From: an uncultured Owenweeksia sp.
Lineage (GTDB): Bacteria; Bacteroidota; Bacteroidia; Flavobacteriales; Schleiferiaceae
DNA length: 64,000 bases
Assembly (NCBI GenBank): GCA_937146805.1
Contig: CAKZRR010000052.1
Location: 1-64,000, forward strand
Direction: 5' to 3'
The position numbers were made by a program, and so were the translations under genes. Shown here one piece after another: positions 1 to 9,000 of this stretch. Numbering within the stretch: position 1 is the stretch's first letter; each line of letters begins with the position of its first letter. The notes under the pieces were generated by a model, which was given only the letters and a program-made list of their open reading frames with translations, did no database searches and had not been told where the DNA came from.

Positions 1-883
1 CTTCACTGCGGCCAACAAGATTTGAATAATAAATTAATTGTATAATTTTAAACCGTACTAAAAATGGGGAGCTTACACATTGGCAGGCCGTAAAGCTGCA
101 CATAAATAGTAAGTTTCGTAATTTTTGGTTACCCACTTTGCTAATACGCGGCCTGCCTTTTACACTGCTACCCGATTGCCGTATAATGGGCGTTAAACCC
201 GCAAAAGAACAAAGCTGTTTGGCAGATTGAAAACGCGCAAAACCATCCGTTAATACAATCAACATTATAGATGTTTTTCTACCCATGCCTGGGATGCTCT
301 CTAGCAATGTAAGCAGCTGTTGATGCTCTTTTTTTACTAAATCGTGTAAACTTTCTTCCAATGTTTTTATCTCTAATCTAACCTGCTTTAAGCTCTTTTT
401 CAATGATTTTAAAACCAATTTACTCGGCTCGCCTAACACCTGCTCGCCATGTATTTTGTTCTTTAAAGCCGTACTCTGCTTATTATACAGCGATAACAAC
501 CGGGTAATTTGCAAGCACTCTTGTTGTACCGCGCTATCCCCTTGCCAAAGTTTTAAATTGGCTTGCTGGGCGTAGGCACATATCATTTTTGCATCGCTCT
601 TATCCGTCTTAATTTTTGATAATCGCATTTGAATAAAACGCTTTACCGAAAGCGGATTTTCTACCGATACTTTGATCTGCTGATCTACCAAAAAATAAGC
701 TAGCTTATAATGATAATAGCCTGTAGCCTCCATTACACAATGTGCATTAGACCCTAGTGCTTTTAACAACTGTTTAAAGCCTTTATAGCTGTTTAAAAAT
801 TGGTGATAAGCACCTTGAGAATCTACCACATCAAATACATCCTTACTGATGTCGATGCCGTAATAATTTGTACTTTTATCCAT
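1..883 (-). CDS. IS110-family DEDD transposase, partial
   Basis: The frame is open for 294 codons from ATG at 883 to the window edge. The N-terminal RuvC-like domain shows YYGIDISKD (D11), VMEATG (E52) and KTDKSDAK (D94, D97), the DEDD acidic set. The C-terminal Tnp_20 part has SIPGMG, FAGLTP and RQSGSSVKGRPRISKVGN around residues 235-252, with the Ser nucleophile expected in the SGSS stretch. Both domains are typical of IS110 transposases of about 310-350 residues. After about residue 267 (FTACQC) the sequence no longer resembles the usual C-terminal tail (normally C-x3-C...LY.RL...GK..K.AL), so the gene may be truncated, frameshifted or simply divergent near the edge; more sequence to the left would decide. 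Confidence 0.88.
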   Translation of the reverse strand, partial: MDKSTNYYGIDISKDVFDVVDSQGAYHQFLNSYKGFKQLLKALGSNAHCVMEATGYYHYKLAYFLVDQQIKVSVENPLSVKRFIQMRLSKIKTDKSDAKMICAYAQQANLKLWQGDSAVQQECLQITRLLSLYNKQSTALKNKIHGEQVLGEPSKLVLKSLKKSLKQVRLEIKTLEESLHDLVKKEHQQLLTLLESIPGMGRKTSIMLIVLTDGFARFQSAKQLCSFAGLTPIIRQSGSSVKGRPRISKVGNQKLRNLLFMCSFTACQCVSSPFLVRFKIIQLIYYSNLVGRSE

Positions 884-900
884 AACGTATTTCTTTTTTG

Positions 901-1059
901 GAAAGAACCAGCTACGTAGGTTTCAACTACTTAAAAACGAGATCTAATGTCTCAAACAACTGTACGAAATTAGCGTAGTAAAAGAGAGGGGATTACCTAT
1001 GTTGACGAAGTCCTAGCTTCTACGTATATCTTAATCTTACTCCTCTCTTTTGTTCTTTC
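901..1059 (-). ncRNA. Candidate bridge RNA of the IS110 element
   Basis: The 5' leader of the transposase is non-coding and rich in nested inverted repeats. An outer 8-bp stem pairs 901-908 (GAAAGAAC) with 1052-1059. An inner 10-bp stem pairs 980-989 (AAAAGAGAGG) with 1042-1051. A short hairpin (GAAG/CTTC) lies near 1008-1020. In IS110-group elements the bridge RNA (about 170-180 nt in IS621) is encoded between the left end and the transposase start, so place and size fit. The RNA itself is inferred; guide loops cannot be assigned without both element ends and the target. Confidence 0.5.
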
Positions 1060-1084
1060 TGATAATATGTTAAAATTAACCATT

Positions 1085-1213
1085 CGCAACTTAAGATGTA
1101 TAAAAATAATTGCGGTTTAGTGCTTAATCAAAGGTAGTTGCGTGTTTGCTACGTCTGAATTTCCTTCGGAAATTCCTCGCACGCAAACCCGCAACTATTC
1201 TTATACCAAACCG
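1085..1213. repeat. attC-like imperfect palindrome, copy 1
   Basis: Outer arms TGTATAAAAATAATTGCGG (1097-1115) and the near-complement at 1189-1208; middle arms TAGTTGCGTGTTTGC (about 1136-1150) against GCAAACCCGCAACTA; and a perfect inner hairpin GAATTTCC-TTC-GGAAATTC (1157-1175). The right end reads CCGTTAGCAA, similar to the right end of copy 2 (ACGTTGGCAA). The left half matches the copy at 13.07 kb (both contain AAAAATAATTGC). It separates the IS110 element from the first small gene. Confidence 0.6.
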
Positions 1214-1233
1214 TTAGCAATAATATAAATACG

Positions 1234-1950
1234 ATGTTTGATTCATTTAAAAGATGGTTATCCAAAGACAAGTTATCTAATGATGACAGGGATAAACTTA
1301 TTGACAAACAAATTAATAGAAATTACAAATCAAAAGAGTTTTTTCAATTTTCGAAAGAAATATTATCTCCTCGAATTAGAGCTCTAGGTTTTAAAGGCTC
1401 AGGTGCAAATTTTAGAAGAACAACTGATAGATACATACACACAATTCAGGTATTTCAAGACAAATACGGTGGCGAATGTTGGATTGAACTAGGTGTACAT
1501 TTAGTTTTTTTACCAGATTCTTGTGAAAATAAAATCGATATTAAAAATATTAAGACTATAGATTGCTTCATTAGAAAAGATCTTATGCAGGATAATGGGA
1601 ATCGGAACTTTGATAATGGAGAAACCCCTGAAGAAATAAATGAAACGTTAAGTGCTATTGCTAATTTAATTGAAACGAAGGCTATCGATTTTTTTGGAAA
1701 CTTTACTAAGTTCCCCGAACCTTTTGAATCTTTAAGCACAATTAATCAGACTGAATTACCAGAATATCTAAGAGAGAATACATGGATGGGAACTTCATCT
1801 AGGATATGTATGCAGTTGGCAAGAATTAAATTAATACTAGGAGATAAAGAAAAAGCTTACGAATTAGCAAAATACGGTGCAGAAGTTCTCGAACCAAAAA
1901 ATCCAACATTGCGGATCCATTTTGAAAAGATACTTAGAGATGAAATTTGA
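1234..1950 (+). CDS. DUF4304-like protein
   Basis: This is a 238-residue soluble protein without signal peptide or membrane segment. The stretch ALGFKGSGANFRRTT followed by a region rich in aromatic and beta-strand residues (IHTIQVFQDKYGGECWIELGVHL) matches the pattern of the DUF4304 family, whose function is unknown. The C-terminal 60 residues (ARIKLILGDKEKAYELAKYGAEV) look like a short helical TPR-type pair. It stands alone, bounded on both sides by attC-like palindromes, as a gene cassette would be. The ATG follows an AT-rich leader with no Shine-Dalgarno sequence, as is normal for Bacteroidota. Family assignment is from pattern recognition, not a search. Confidence 0.7.
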   Translation: MFDSFKRWLSKDKLSNDDRDKLIDKQINRNYKSKEFFQFSKEILSPRIRALGFKGSGANFRRTTDRYIHTIQVFQDKYGGECWIELGVHLVFLPDSCENKIDIKNIKTIDCFIRKDLMQDNGNRNFDNGETPEEINETLSAIANLIETKAIDFFGNFTKFPEPFESLSTINQTELPEYLRENTWMGTSSRICMQLARIKLILGDKEKAYELAKYGAEVLEPKNPTLRIHFEKILRDEI

Positions 1951-1980
1951 TTAGACTGTAGATAAGAAACATAAAATACT

Positions 1981-2115
1981 ATTGCTAACAAAAAATATAG
2001 TGCATTTGGCAGATAGTGCTAAAATTGAAGATGATAGCAATTAAGAAACATAGTGGTAAATTGAAAATTTGGAGCGTTTAAATGCCAAACGCACCATATT
2101 CAAAACGTTGGCAAC
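1981..2115. repeat. attC-like imperfect palindrome, copy 2
   Basis: Left arm 1981-2011 begins TTGCTAACAA and ends TTTGGCA; right arm 2083-2115 begins TGCCAAA and ends CGTTGGCAAC. The arms pair over about 30 bp with a few mismatches and bulges around a loop of about 70 bases. The ends TTGCTAAC/GTTGGCAA keep the AAC/GTT core triplets of attC sites but differ from the consensus RYYYAAC/GTTRRRY at other positions. It lies directly after the DUF4304 gene and 9 bp before the next gene. Confidence 0.65.
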
Positions 2116-2124
2116 TATTAAAAA

Positions 2125-2487
2125 ATGAATTTTAATTCCCCGATAATATTTTTCATCCTGACAGTTTTAATATTAATTGCTTGGAAAAAAATTAAAGCCA
2201 TTAATATTTTTAAACCCACGAAAGAAAGACTAATCAAATTACTTGTAAAGGCGGAAAAAATGGCATCACATTATTCTGGCGGATATTCAGGAAAACATTT
2301 ATCAGCAGAAGAATTTCATCAAGACTTAAAAACAGCAATTAAAGAATATAAAAATGGTGACGATTCACAAATAAATGAGTTTTACTTTTGGTTTGCACCA
2401 ACTTGTGCTTGGGATGATTTTGTAGGACAAGAAGGTGAAAACTTAGGAAATCAAATCTTTGACATTTTAACAAAAATGAAAAAATGA
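2125..2487 (+). CDS. Small membrane-anchored hypothetical protein
   Basis: A 120-residue protein with one N-terminal hydrophobic segment (residues 5-20, SPIIFFILTVLILIAW) followed by a basic stretch (KKIKAINIFK) and a charged soluble domain. The domain contains an acidic and aromatic C-terminal part (FYFWFAPTCAWDDFVGQEGENLG). I do not recognise the family. The gene overlaps the next by four bases (ATGA), so the two are probably translated together. It lies between two attC-like sites with its partner, consistent with a two-gene cassette. Low G+C resembles its neighbours here rather than the housekeeping genes further right. Confidence 0.65.
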   Translation: MNFNSPIIFFILTVLILIAWKKIKAINIFKPTKERLIKLLVKAEKMASHYSGGYSGKHLSAEEFHQDLKTAIKEYKNGDDSQINEFYFWFAPTCAWDDFVGQEGENLGNQIFDILTKMKK

Positions 2488-3275
2488 AACTGAAAAAATT
2501 GGCAATATTATCCGCTTTAACCTTTATGCTATTTAGTTGTAAAACTGAAGTGAAAGAAGGCGGAAAAGAAATTATTGAAGATTCTATTATTGAATCAGAA
2601 GTAAAGCAAGTTGAGCAAGAATCAGTTTCAAAGAATATTGACTTCACTGATGGAAACATAACAACTGAATCTATATCTCTAAAAGACATTACTGTTTCAA
2701 TAATTCAAAAGACACCACCTAAAGACAACTTTGATTTCTCGTGTCATTCAAAAATTATCTCTACAAAAAACAACAAGACGGTTGACTCTTTAATTTTTAA
2801 ATATATGGAAGCTGTTGGTGGTAGCTACGGGCTGACAAATCCAATAATAATTAATAATCACATCATACTGACAAAACACGGAGATTATGACGGGCGGACA
2901 ATAGTAATTAATGAAAATGGTCAAATATTTAATATAATTGGCGGAGAAAACTATATTGACGAAGAAGCCGAATTACTATTTACAATCTTTGATTCTGACC
3001 TTAGTGGTTATGCTGTGTTTGACCTAAAATCTGATTCATTGATAACGGCTATTGACGAAACAGAAGACCGAATAAGGTCAATTCACAAAGAATACGGGAA
3101 TAGATATTTTATGAACTGTTTTAACGATGAAACAGACCAGAATACAATTTGGGAATTTGAATTTGACTTAGATAGAACAATGCAAGTTGATTTAGATTCA
3201 AACGATATTAATAGTTCTAATCAATTAAAAATAATTGAACTCAATGAAGCAAACTGCACCTGTAAAAAAGAATAA
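2484..3275 (+). CDS. Hypothetical lipoprotein
   Basis: 263 residues with a lipoprotein signal: MKLKKLAILSALTFMLFSC, lipobox FSC at Cys19. The acidic segment behind the cysteine (KTEVKEGGKEIIEDS) is the type of tether seen in exported Bacteroidota lipoproteins. The rest is mostly beta-strand with short turns (NNHIILTKHGDYDGRTIVINENGQ and similar), perhaps a propeller-like fold, and ends NCTCKKE. I do not recognise the family. The start codon overlaps the stop of the upstream membrane protein (ATGA), suggesting coupling, and an attC-like palindrome begins two bases after the stop codon. Confidence 0.7.
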   Translation: MKLKKLAILSALTFMLFSCKTEVKEGGKEIIEDSIIESEVKQVEQESVSKNIDFTDGNITTESISLKDITVSIIQKTPPKDNFDFSCHSKIISTKNNKTVDSLIFKYMEAVGGSYGLTNPIIINNHIILTKHGDYDGRTIVINENGQIFNIIGGENYIDEEAELLFTIFDSDLSGYAVFDLKSDSLITAIDETEDRIRSIHKEYGNRYFMNCFNDETDQNTIWEFEFDLDRTMQVDLDSNDINSSNQLKIIELNEANCTCKKE

Positions 3276-3277
3276 CA

Positions 3278-3475
3278 GTTGCCAACAATGGCTATACGTA
3301 ATACGGGTTTTCTGCTAAACGAAAGGTCAGTGCATTTAATGAAGTTCGCCAATACTTTAATTTGGTGTTTAAAATGAATAAATTAAAAACAAAATATAAA
3401 CTCTTGGCTACGTGCAAATTTGAAAACTCCGCTTTTCAAATCCCGCACTACGCATAGCCGGGTCGTTGTGTGCAA
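3278..3475. repeat. attC-like imperfect palindrome, copy 3
   Basis: Left arm 3278-3307 contains GTTGCCAACAATGGCTATAC; right arm 3442-3475 contains GCATAGCCGGGTCGTTGTGT and ends TGCAA. They pair through the GGCTATRCGTARTRCGGG core. A perfect inner hairpin TTTGAAAA (3419-3426)/TTTTCAAA (3433-3440) sits beside the right arm. The same layout, and the shared internal words CGAAAGGTC and CCCGCACT-CGCATAGC, recur at 12.7-12.9 kb, so these two are homologous copies. Confidence 0.65.
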
Positions 3476-3540
3476 TTTCGACAATGAACCTGTCCTATAT
3501 TGACCAAAACATAAATTCCACACTTTTTCCAGCCCCTTCT

Positions 3541-3575
3541 TTTCGACTTCAGTCTCTCAATTTCGACTTCATCAA
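3541..3575. promoter_or_regulatory. Paired direct repeat upstream of the efflux operon (candidate operator)
   Basis: TTTCGACTTCA occurs at 3541-3551 and again at 3561-3571, exactly 20 bp apart, about 65-95 bp before the tolC start. A related 35-bp block with the same 20-bp spacing is found at 9159-9193, after the pump gene and before the LytTR operon (25 of 35 positions identical). Two direct repeats two helical turns apart suggest a dimeric regulator; the LytTR regulator encoded at 11.9 kb is one candidate. Alternatively the blocks are footprints of an insertion. Confidence 0.4.
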
Positions 3576-3596
3576 TTAATCTATAAATAAGAAATA

Positions 3597-3652
3597 AGAT
3601 CGCTCTAGTCTTGCATTGAATTTAAATTTCAATCAAGGTGATAAAGCGATCT
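3597..3652 (+). promoter_or_regulatory. Long hairpin enclosing the tolC start codon
   Basis: Outer arms AGATCGCT (3597-3604) and AGCGATCT (3645-3652) are perfectly complementary. Inner arms CTTG-C-ATTGAA (3610-3620) and TTCAATCAAG (3628-3637) pair with one bulge. The inner arm ends on the base before the GTG start codon at 3638 and the outer arm lies inside codons 3-5. In the mRNA this would hide the start; in DNA it could be an operator. Function is inferred. Confidence 0.5.
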
Positions 3653-5008
3653 ATAATATTCTTATTTTATTATTTATATAGTATTTCTGCATATAGCCAG
3701 AACCATACACTGGACTCCTATATTCAAATTGCACTAGACAGTAATTTAGCTCTAAAGCAAAAAGAATACTCGTACCAAAAAAGTTTGGAAGCGCTCAAGG
3801 AGGCTAAGCGGATGTATTTACCTAGCGTATCATTCGAAGCGCGCTATTCGTTGGCAGAAGGCGGAAGAACAATGAGTATTCCCACCGGAGACCTTCTTAA
3901 TCCTGCATACAACAATCTTAACCAGATAAACGAAACGTTAAACCCGGGTGCTCCCAAGTATCCTGAAGTTCAAAACACCGAGCTCAACTTTATTAGAAGT
4001 CCAGATCAGGAAACAAAGCTTGTGGCTACCATGCCCATTTTTAATAACTCAATTATTCAAAACCATAAAATAAAAGAAGGTTTTACCGAAGTAGATAAGA
4101 TCAATGTAGAGATCTACAAGAGAGAGTTGGTTAAGGAAGTGAAGGAGGCATATGTAAAGTATTTACAAGCACAACAATCACGGCTACTGTATACCAATAC
4201 ACTTACCGCGGTAAATCAAAACTTAAAAAATAGACAAAGCCTCTACAAAAACGACAAGATTACCATAGACGAGGTATACTCAGCAGAAGCGCAAGTAAAG
4301 CAAATAGAGAAATTTCTAGTAGAGGCCAATAAGAACAATTACCTGGCTATTGCCTGGTTCAACTATTTATTAAACCGGGAGTTAAACACAGAAATTATAG
4401 TTGATCAAACCTTACAGCTAAATATTCTAAGTTACAATCTTGAAGACCTTAAAATGGCCTCCGTAACGAACCGAGAAGAACTAAAACAACTTGATGAATA
4501 TCTGGAAATACAAACTAACACCATTAGGCTAGAGCAAGGAATGGGCTTACCGCAAATAAATGTGGGGGCACAATATGGTTTTCAAGGGTCGGATTATGAG
4601 TTTAACAACGAAGGCGATTTTGCCTCGATTGGATTTAACTTGAAGTGGGATTTGTTTACATCTGGTCAACGAAAATCAAAGGTTAACCAGGCAAAAATAG
4701 AACGTAGCATTACCGAAAATAAAAAGCAAGAAGTAGAACGTCAGGTGCAGCTTGAGGTAATAGAAGCTTATTACTCTATTCAAACCGCAATGCAGGGCAT
4801 AGAACTCGCACAAGACGAGCTAAAGAACTACAAGAAGTCCTACGATTTAGTAGAGAAAAAATACCAACAAGGCATGGTAAACTACCTCGAATATTCCAAT
4901 GCATTAAACAATAAGCTAGACGCTGAAAACACCTTGATTATAGCTCAATATGGTTATCTACTAGAAGAAATAAAATTAGAACGCTTAACCTCTAGCTACC
5001 AATTCTAA
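3638..5008 (+). CDS. TolC-family outer membrane efflux protein
   Basis: Outer-membrane channel of a tripartite efflux pump. 456 residues with a signal peptide ending near SAYSQ (residue 21), then two outer-membrane-efflux-protein repeats with long alpha-helical coiled coils (residues about 25-235 and 260-450), as usual for the family. The start is a GTG; later in-frame ATGs would remove the signal peptide, so the GTG is needed. It is followed 16 bp later by the adaptor gene and then the pump gene, the TolC-adaptor-RND order common in Bacteroidota. The start codon sits inside a strong inverted repeat, so translation control is possible. Substrate cannot be read from sequence. Confidence 0.9.
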   Translation: MIKRSIIFLFYYLYSISAYSQNHTLDSYIQIALDSNLALKQKEYSYQKSLEALKEAKRMYLPSVSFEARYSLAEGGRTMSIPTGDLLNPAYNNLNQINETLNPGAPKYPEVQNTELNFIRSPDQETKLVATMPIFNNSIIQNHKIKEGFTEVDKINVEIYKRELVKEVKEAYVKYLQAQQSRLLYTNTLTAVNQNLKNRQSLYKNDKITIDEVYSAEAQVKQIEKFLVEANKNNYLAIAWFNYLLNRELNTEIIVDQTLQLNILSYNLEDLKMASVTNREELKQLDEYLEIQTNTIRLEQGMGLPQINVGAQYGFQGSDYEFNNEGDFASIGFNLKWDLFTSGQRKSKVNQAKIERSITENKKQEVERQVQLEVIEAYYSIQTAMQGIELAQDELKNYKKSYDLVEKKYQQGMVNYLEYSNALNNKLDAENTLIIAQYGYLLEEIKLERLTSSYQF

Positions 5009-5024
5009 ATACTCCATTAAAAAG

Positions 5025-6092
5025 ATGAATAGATTTTTTAATAGCACACTAATGCTCGTTTCGAGCATTATAGCAATCAGTTGCTCTGAAACAACCGATG
5101 AACACAAGACCACTGCGCTTGGCGCTCCAATTAGTGTAACCACTACAACGGTAAACACCATTACATATTCTGAAGAAGTACGAACAACAGGAAGGCTGGT
5201 TTATAAAAACGAGTATAAAATGTCTTTTAAAACCGCTGGTATTGTTGAAGAAGTGTATGTTAAAGAGGGACAAAAAGTAAAATCGGGAAAAGTTTTGGCC
5301 TCTGTGAAGCTAGATGAAATTGAGGCAAAAACTTCTCAGGCTGAAATTGCACTGAACAAAGCAAAAAGAGATTATGCCCGGACAAAATCCCTCTATACCG
5401 ACAGTGTTGCAACATTGGAACAACTTGAAAATGCAGAAAGCTATTTGAAGAGTGCCGAACATGATCTACAGGCAGCTAAATTCAATTTAAACCAGTCTAA
5501 AATTATTGCTCCGGCCAACGGAATTATTCAAAAAATTCTTGTGAAAGAAAATGAGATTACAGGAGCTGGAAACCCAATAATAATTTTTGGCGCAGAAGAC
5601 CAGGGTAAAGTGTTGATGGTAAATATCTCAGATGTAGACGCCACCAAAATTAATGAACAAGACAAAGCCATCATCAATTTTGACGCCTGGCACGGAACCA
5701 ATTTTTACGGTCGGATAATAGAGATCGAAGGAATGGCAAGTCCAACCACGGGAACCTACGAAATGAAGATTCTTATAGATGATTCAGACAATAAGTTAAT
5801 GCCTGGTTTTATCGGCACTGCAATTATCACATCATCAAAGGTGGATGAATGGATAGACCTGCCCATAGAGAGTCTGGTAAATGCCAATAGAAAGACAGGT
5901 ACCGTTTATTTGGTTAAAAACGAAATTGCCATAAAGCAAGTAGTTCGATTTGAAAGAATATTGAACGATAAGTTACTTATATCGAGTGGCCTTACTAAAG
6001 GAGACAACATTGTTGTAGAAGGACTTGGTAAACTAAAAGGTGATTCTGTAGCGGTAAAGTCTAATCCTATAAACCACAAACACCATGACTAG
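5025..6092 (+). CDS. RND efflux periplasmic adaptor (HlyD/MFP family) lipoprotein
   Basis: Membrane-fusion subunit linking the RND pump to the TolC channel. 355 residues; lipoprotein signal with Cys20 (IIAISCSE). A lipoyl/biotinyl-like first half (TAGIVEEVYVKEGQKVKSGK) leads to a helical hairpin (about residues 100-155, KAKRDYARTKSLYTDSVATLEQL) and the second lipoyl half (IIAPANGIIQKILVKENE), then beta-barrel and membrane-proximal domains. The stop overlaps the start of the pump gene by 8 bp. Ends with a His-rich NHKHHD, which may be incidental. Confidence 0.9.
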   Translation: MNRFFNSTLMLVSSIIAISCSETTDEHKTTALGAPISVTTTTVNTITYSEEVRTTGRLVYKNEYKMSFKTAGIVEEVYVKEGQKVKSGKVLASVKLDEIEAKTSQAEIALNKAKRDYARTKSLYTDSVATLEQLENAESYLKSAEHDLQAAKFNLNQSKIIAPANGIIQKILVKENEITGAGNPIIIFGAEDQGKVLMVNISDVDATKINEQDKAIINFDAWHGTNFYGRIIEIEGMASPTTGTYEMKILIDDSDNKLMPGFIGTAIITSSKVDEWIDLPIESLVNANRKTGTVYLVKNEIAIKQVVRFERILNDKLLISSGLTKGDNIVVEGLGKLKGDSVAVKSNPINHKHHD

Positions 6093-9000
6093 TTTACCGA
6101 AGTTTTCAATTAGCAATTTCCAGTTTGTTCTGATTGTATTTGTGGTAGCATTGATCTGGGGGTTAAATTCCTTTTTAACCATGCCACGTACAGAAGATCC
6201 ACCAGCCGCACAACCCGGAGCTATCGTAGTGGTCACCTATCTTGGTGCATCGCCTAGCGACATGGAAGAACTGGTGGTGAACCCCATGGAAGAGAAAATT
6301 AATGGACTGGAGGATATTTCAGAAATTAAGTCTATTTCCGGAAGTGGGTTTGCATTTATTAACGTGAGCTTCGATTATGGCAACTACAATTTTGACGATA
6401 AATACGATGATGTAGTTCAACAAGTAAATGAAGTAAAGTCAGAATTACCCAACGGGTTAAAAGACATCACCTTCCGTAAAAAGACAACCACCGATACTAA
6501 AATTCTACAATTAGCTCTTAGTTCTGAAGTAATGCCCTATAGCGAAATGCGCATTTGGGCAGAAAGCTTAGAGAAAAAGCTAGAACAGGTAGGAGGTATA
6601 AAAACCGTAGATATTGTTGCCCTTCCTGAGCAACAAATTAGAATACAGATGAACTCCAGTAAAATGGTGAACATGGGTATTGGCGTAACAGATATTGAAA
6701 ACGGGATAAAAGCCAATAATCAGAACATTCCGGGAGGAGAAGTTGTAATGGGCGAAAACACCTTTAATATAAAAACCAGCGGCTCTTATGAATCTTTAGA
6801 CGATATTAAAAACACCGTTGTAGGCGCAGCAGATGGTCAACTGATATATATGAAAGATGTTGCGACAGTAGAAATAGACTATGAAGAAAATAAATACCTG
6901 GCCAACTTTAACGGAGCTCGTTCGATATTTCTAACCGCTGAGCAAAAAAAAGGAACCAACGTTTTAGACATCATCGATGACGCTAAACTTGTTATCGAGG
7001 GTTACAAAGCTGAGCTACCCGAAAACATCCAACTACATTATGTACACAACCAAGGGGTAAACGTAGAGAAAAGTGTAAATGGCTTTATCAGCAATCTTTT
7101 ACAAGGAATTTTCTTGGTAGGTCTTGTCATCATGTTAGTGATTGGTTTTAGATCTAGCATGGTTATCATGGTGGCTATCCCTTCCTCTATACTAATCGGT
7201 TTAGGATTTGTAGAGTTAGCCGGATTTGGCTTGCAGAGTGTTTCTATTGCAGCACTGGTTATTGCCTTAGGACTTTTGGTAGACAACTCCATTGTTGTGG
7301 TAGAAAACACAGAGCGATATTTAAAACAAGGCATGAGCAGTATGCAAGCCGCCATAAAAGGCACATCGCAAGTAGCTTACCCCATCATTAGTTCTACACT
7401 TACCACGTTGGCAGCATTTATTCCTATTGCTATGATACCAGATGCAGCAGGAGATTTTATTAAAAGTATGCCTGTTACAGTGGTAGCCACATTGACTGTA
7501 TCCGTTTTTATTGCACTAACGGTTTCCCCCTTACTAATGTCTATTTTACTTAAACGGAAAAAGGGCAGTGTACACAAAGAAAATGGTGTTCAGAGGTCTT
7601 TAAATAAATTCATTTTAGGTCCGTATGACAAGATTTTGCAATATGCCCTATCCCATACTAAAACCATACTTTCAGGAGCTTTTCTACTATTCATTTCGGC
7701 CTTAGTTGTTTTTCAACTCTTTGTGGGTTCAAGTTTTTTTCCAAAAGCAGAAAAGCCCATGTTAATGATACAGGCAACCCTGCCGCAAAACAAAACCATT
7801 GCAGAAACAGAAAAAGTAGCACACTATATTCAGAGTGCATTAGATACACTTCCCGAGATAAAACAATATGCAACTAACATAGGAAATGGCAATCCTAAAA
7901 TTCACTTTAACCTTTTCCCGAAAGACAATGCCATTAATTACACCGAGATTTTTGTGGAGTTGCATGAATACGACCTTGAGGAGTTTGAACAGTTTGTAAT
8001 CCGTTTACGCAAGCAGTTTAAAGATTATGCTAAAGCGGAAATAGTCATAAAAGAATTCCAAGCCGGACAGGTTATTCAATATCCTATTGAAGTTATTCTA
8101 AGTGGAGACAACATAACCCAGTTAATACAAGCAGCAGATGATGTTGAAGCCATCATGAAAAAGCATCCGGGTATTATAAATGTTGAAAATGAATTGGATG
8201 GTATGCGCACCGATTTGCATGTGGTCATTAACAAAGATAAAGCTTCGCTACTTGGTGTACCTGTTTCTACTATAGACAGAAACATTAGAACAGCCATGAG
8301 CGGTACTGTTGTATCTACCTTTAATGCAGAAGACGGCAAAGAATACGATATCCTACTAAGCTTACCACTGGAAGGAAAACCTAAAATTGAGGATTTCGAT
8401 AAAATCTACATCAAATCGCTTTTAGGTGAAGCTATTCCTTTGAGTCAATTGGCGCGCATAGAATTTGTGGAAACCCCAAATAAAATAAGTCATTACAACC
8501 TAAGTCGTAGTGCCATTATAGGGAGTAGTGTTGCCACAGGATACAACACAGCAGAAGTAACCAAAGAAATTGAAGCTGAGATTGAGGCCTATAAAATGCC
8601 TTTGGGAGTAGAATTTAAAGTTGCGGGAGAATCTGCTAAAAAGAACAAATCGTTTGGAGGACTGGGTGCAGCCGCTGTTATTGCCATGCTCGTGATTTTT
8701 GCCATTCTGGTATTGCAATTTGGATCTTTTATCCAGCCTTTTATAATCTTTACTTCTATTCCTTTTGCACTCATTGGCTCTTTTTACGCACTATTTATTT
8801 CAGGTTTCGATTTCTCATTCACCGCATTTATTGGGGCTATTGCTTTAATTGGTATTGCCATTAACGATGCTATTATTTTCATCGACTTTACCAACGAAGA
8901 AAGAAAACTCGGTAAAAGCATAAACGAAGCTCTAGTTCAAGCTGGTCATCTTCGATTTACCCCAATACTAATTACATCGGTTACAACCATTGGCGGTTTG

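Larger units (their letters stand above)
1..1084 (-). mobile_element. IS110-family insertion sequence, partial (3' part outside window)
   Basis: The element consists of a transposase gene and a structured leader on the minus strand; its transposase 3' end runs off the window. No terminal inverted repeats can be judged from one end. Its right boundary is not exact: I place it just before the CGCAAC that starts the attC-like palindrome at 1085, because from there on the sequence matches another copy of that palindrome at 13.05 kb. IS110-family elements use a DEDD transposase guided by a bridge RNA, and one clade (IS1111-attC) is known to target integron attC sites, which fits the position here. 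Confidence 0.75.

Noticed and set aside
1455-1739. Antisense 94-codon frame in the DUF4304 gene
   Set aside because: Pure shadow of the plus-strand gene, with no own promoter or family signal; the same goes for many antisense frames in aroA, gcvP, the pump and kynU.
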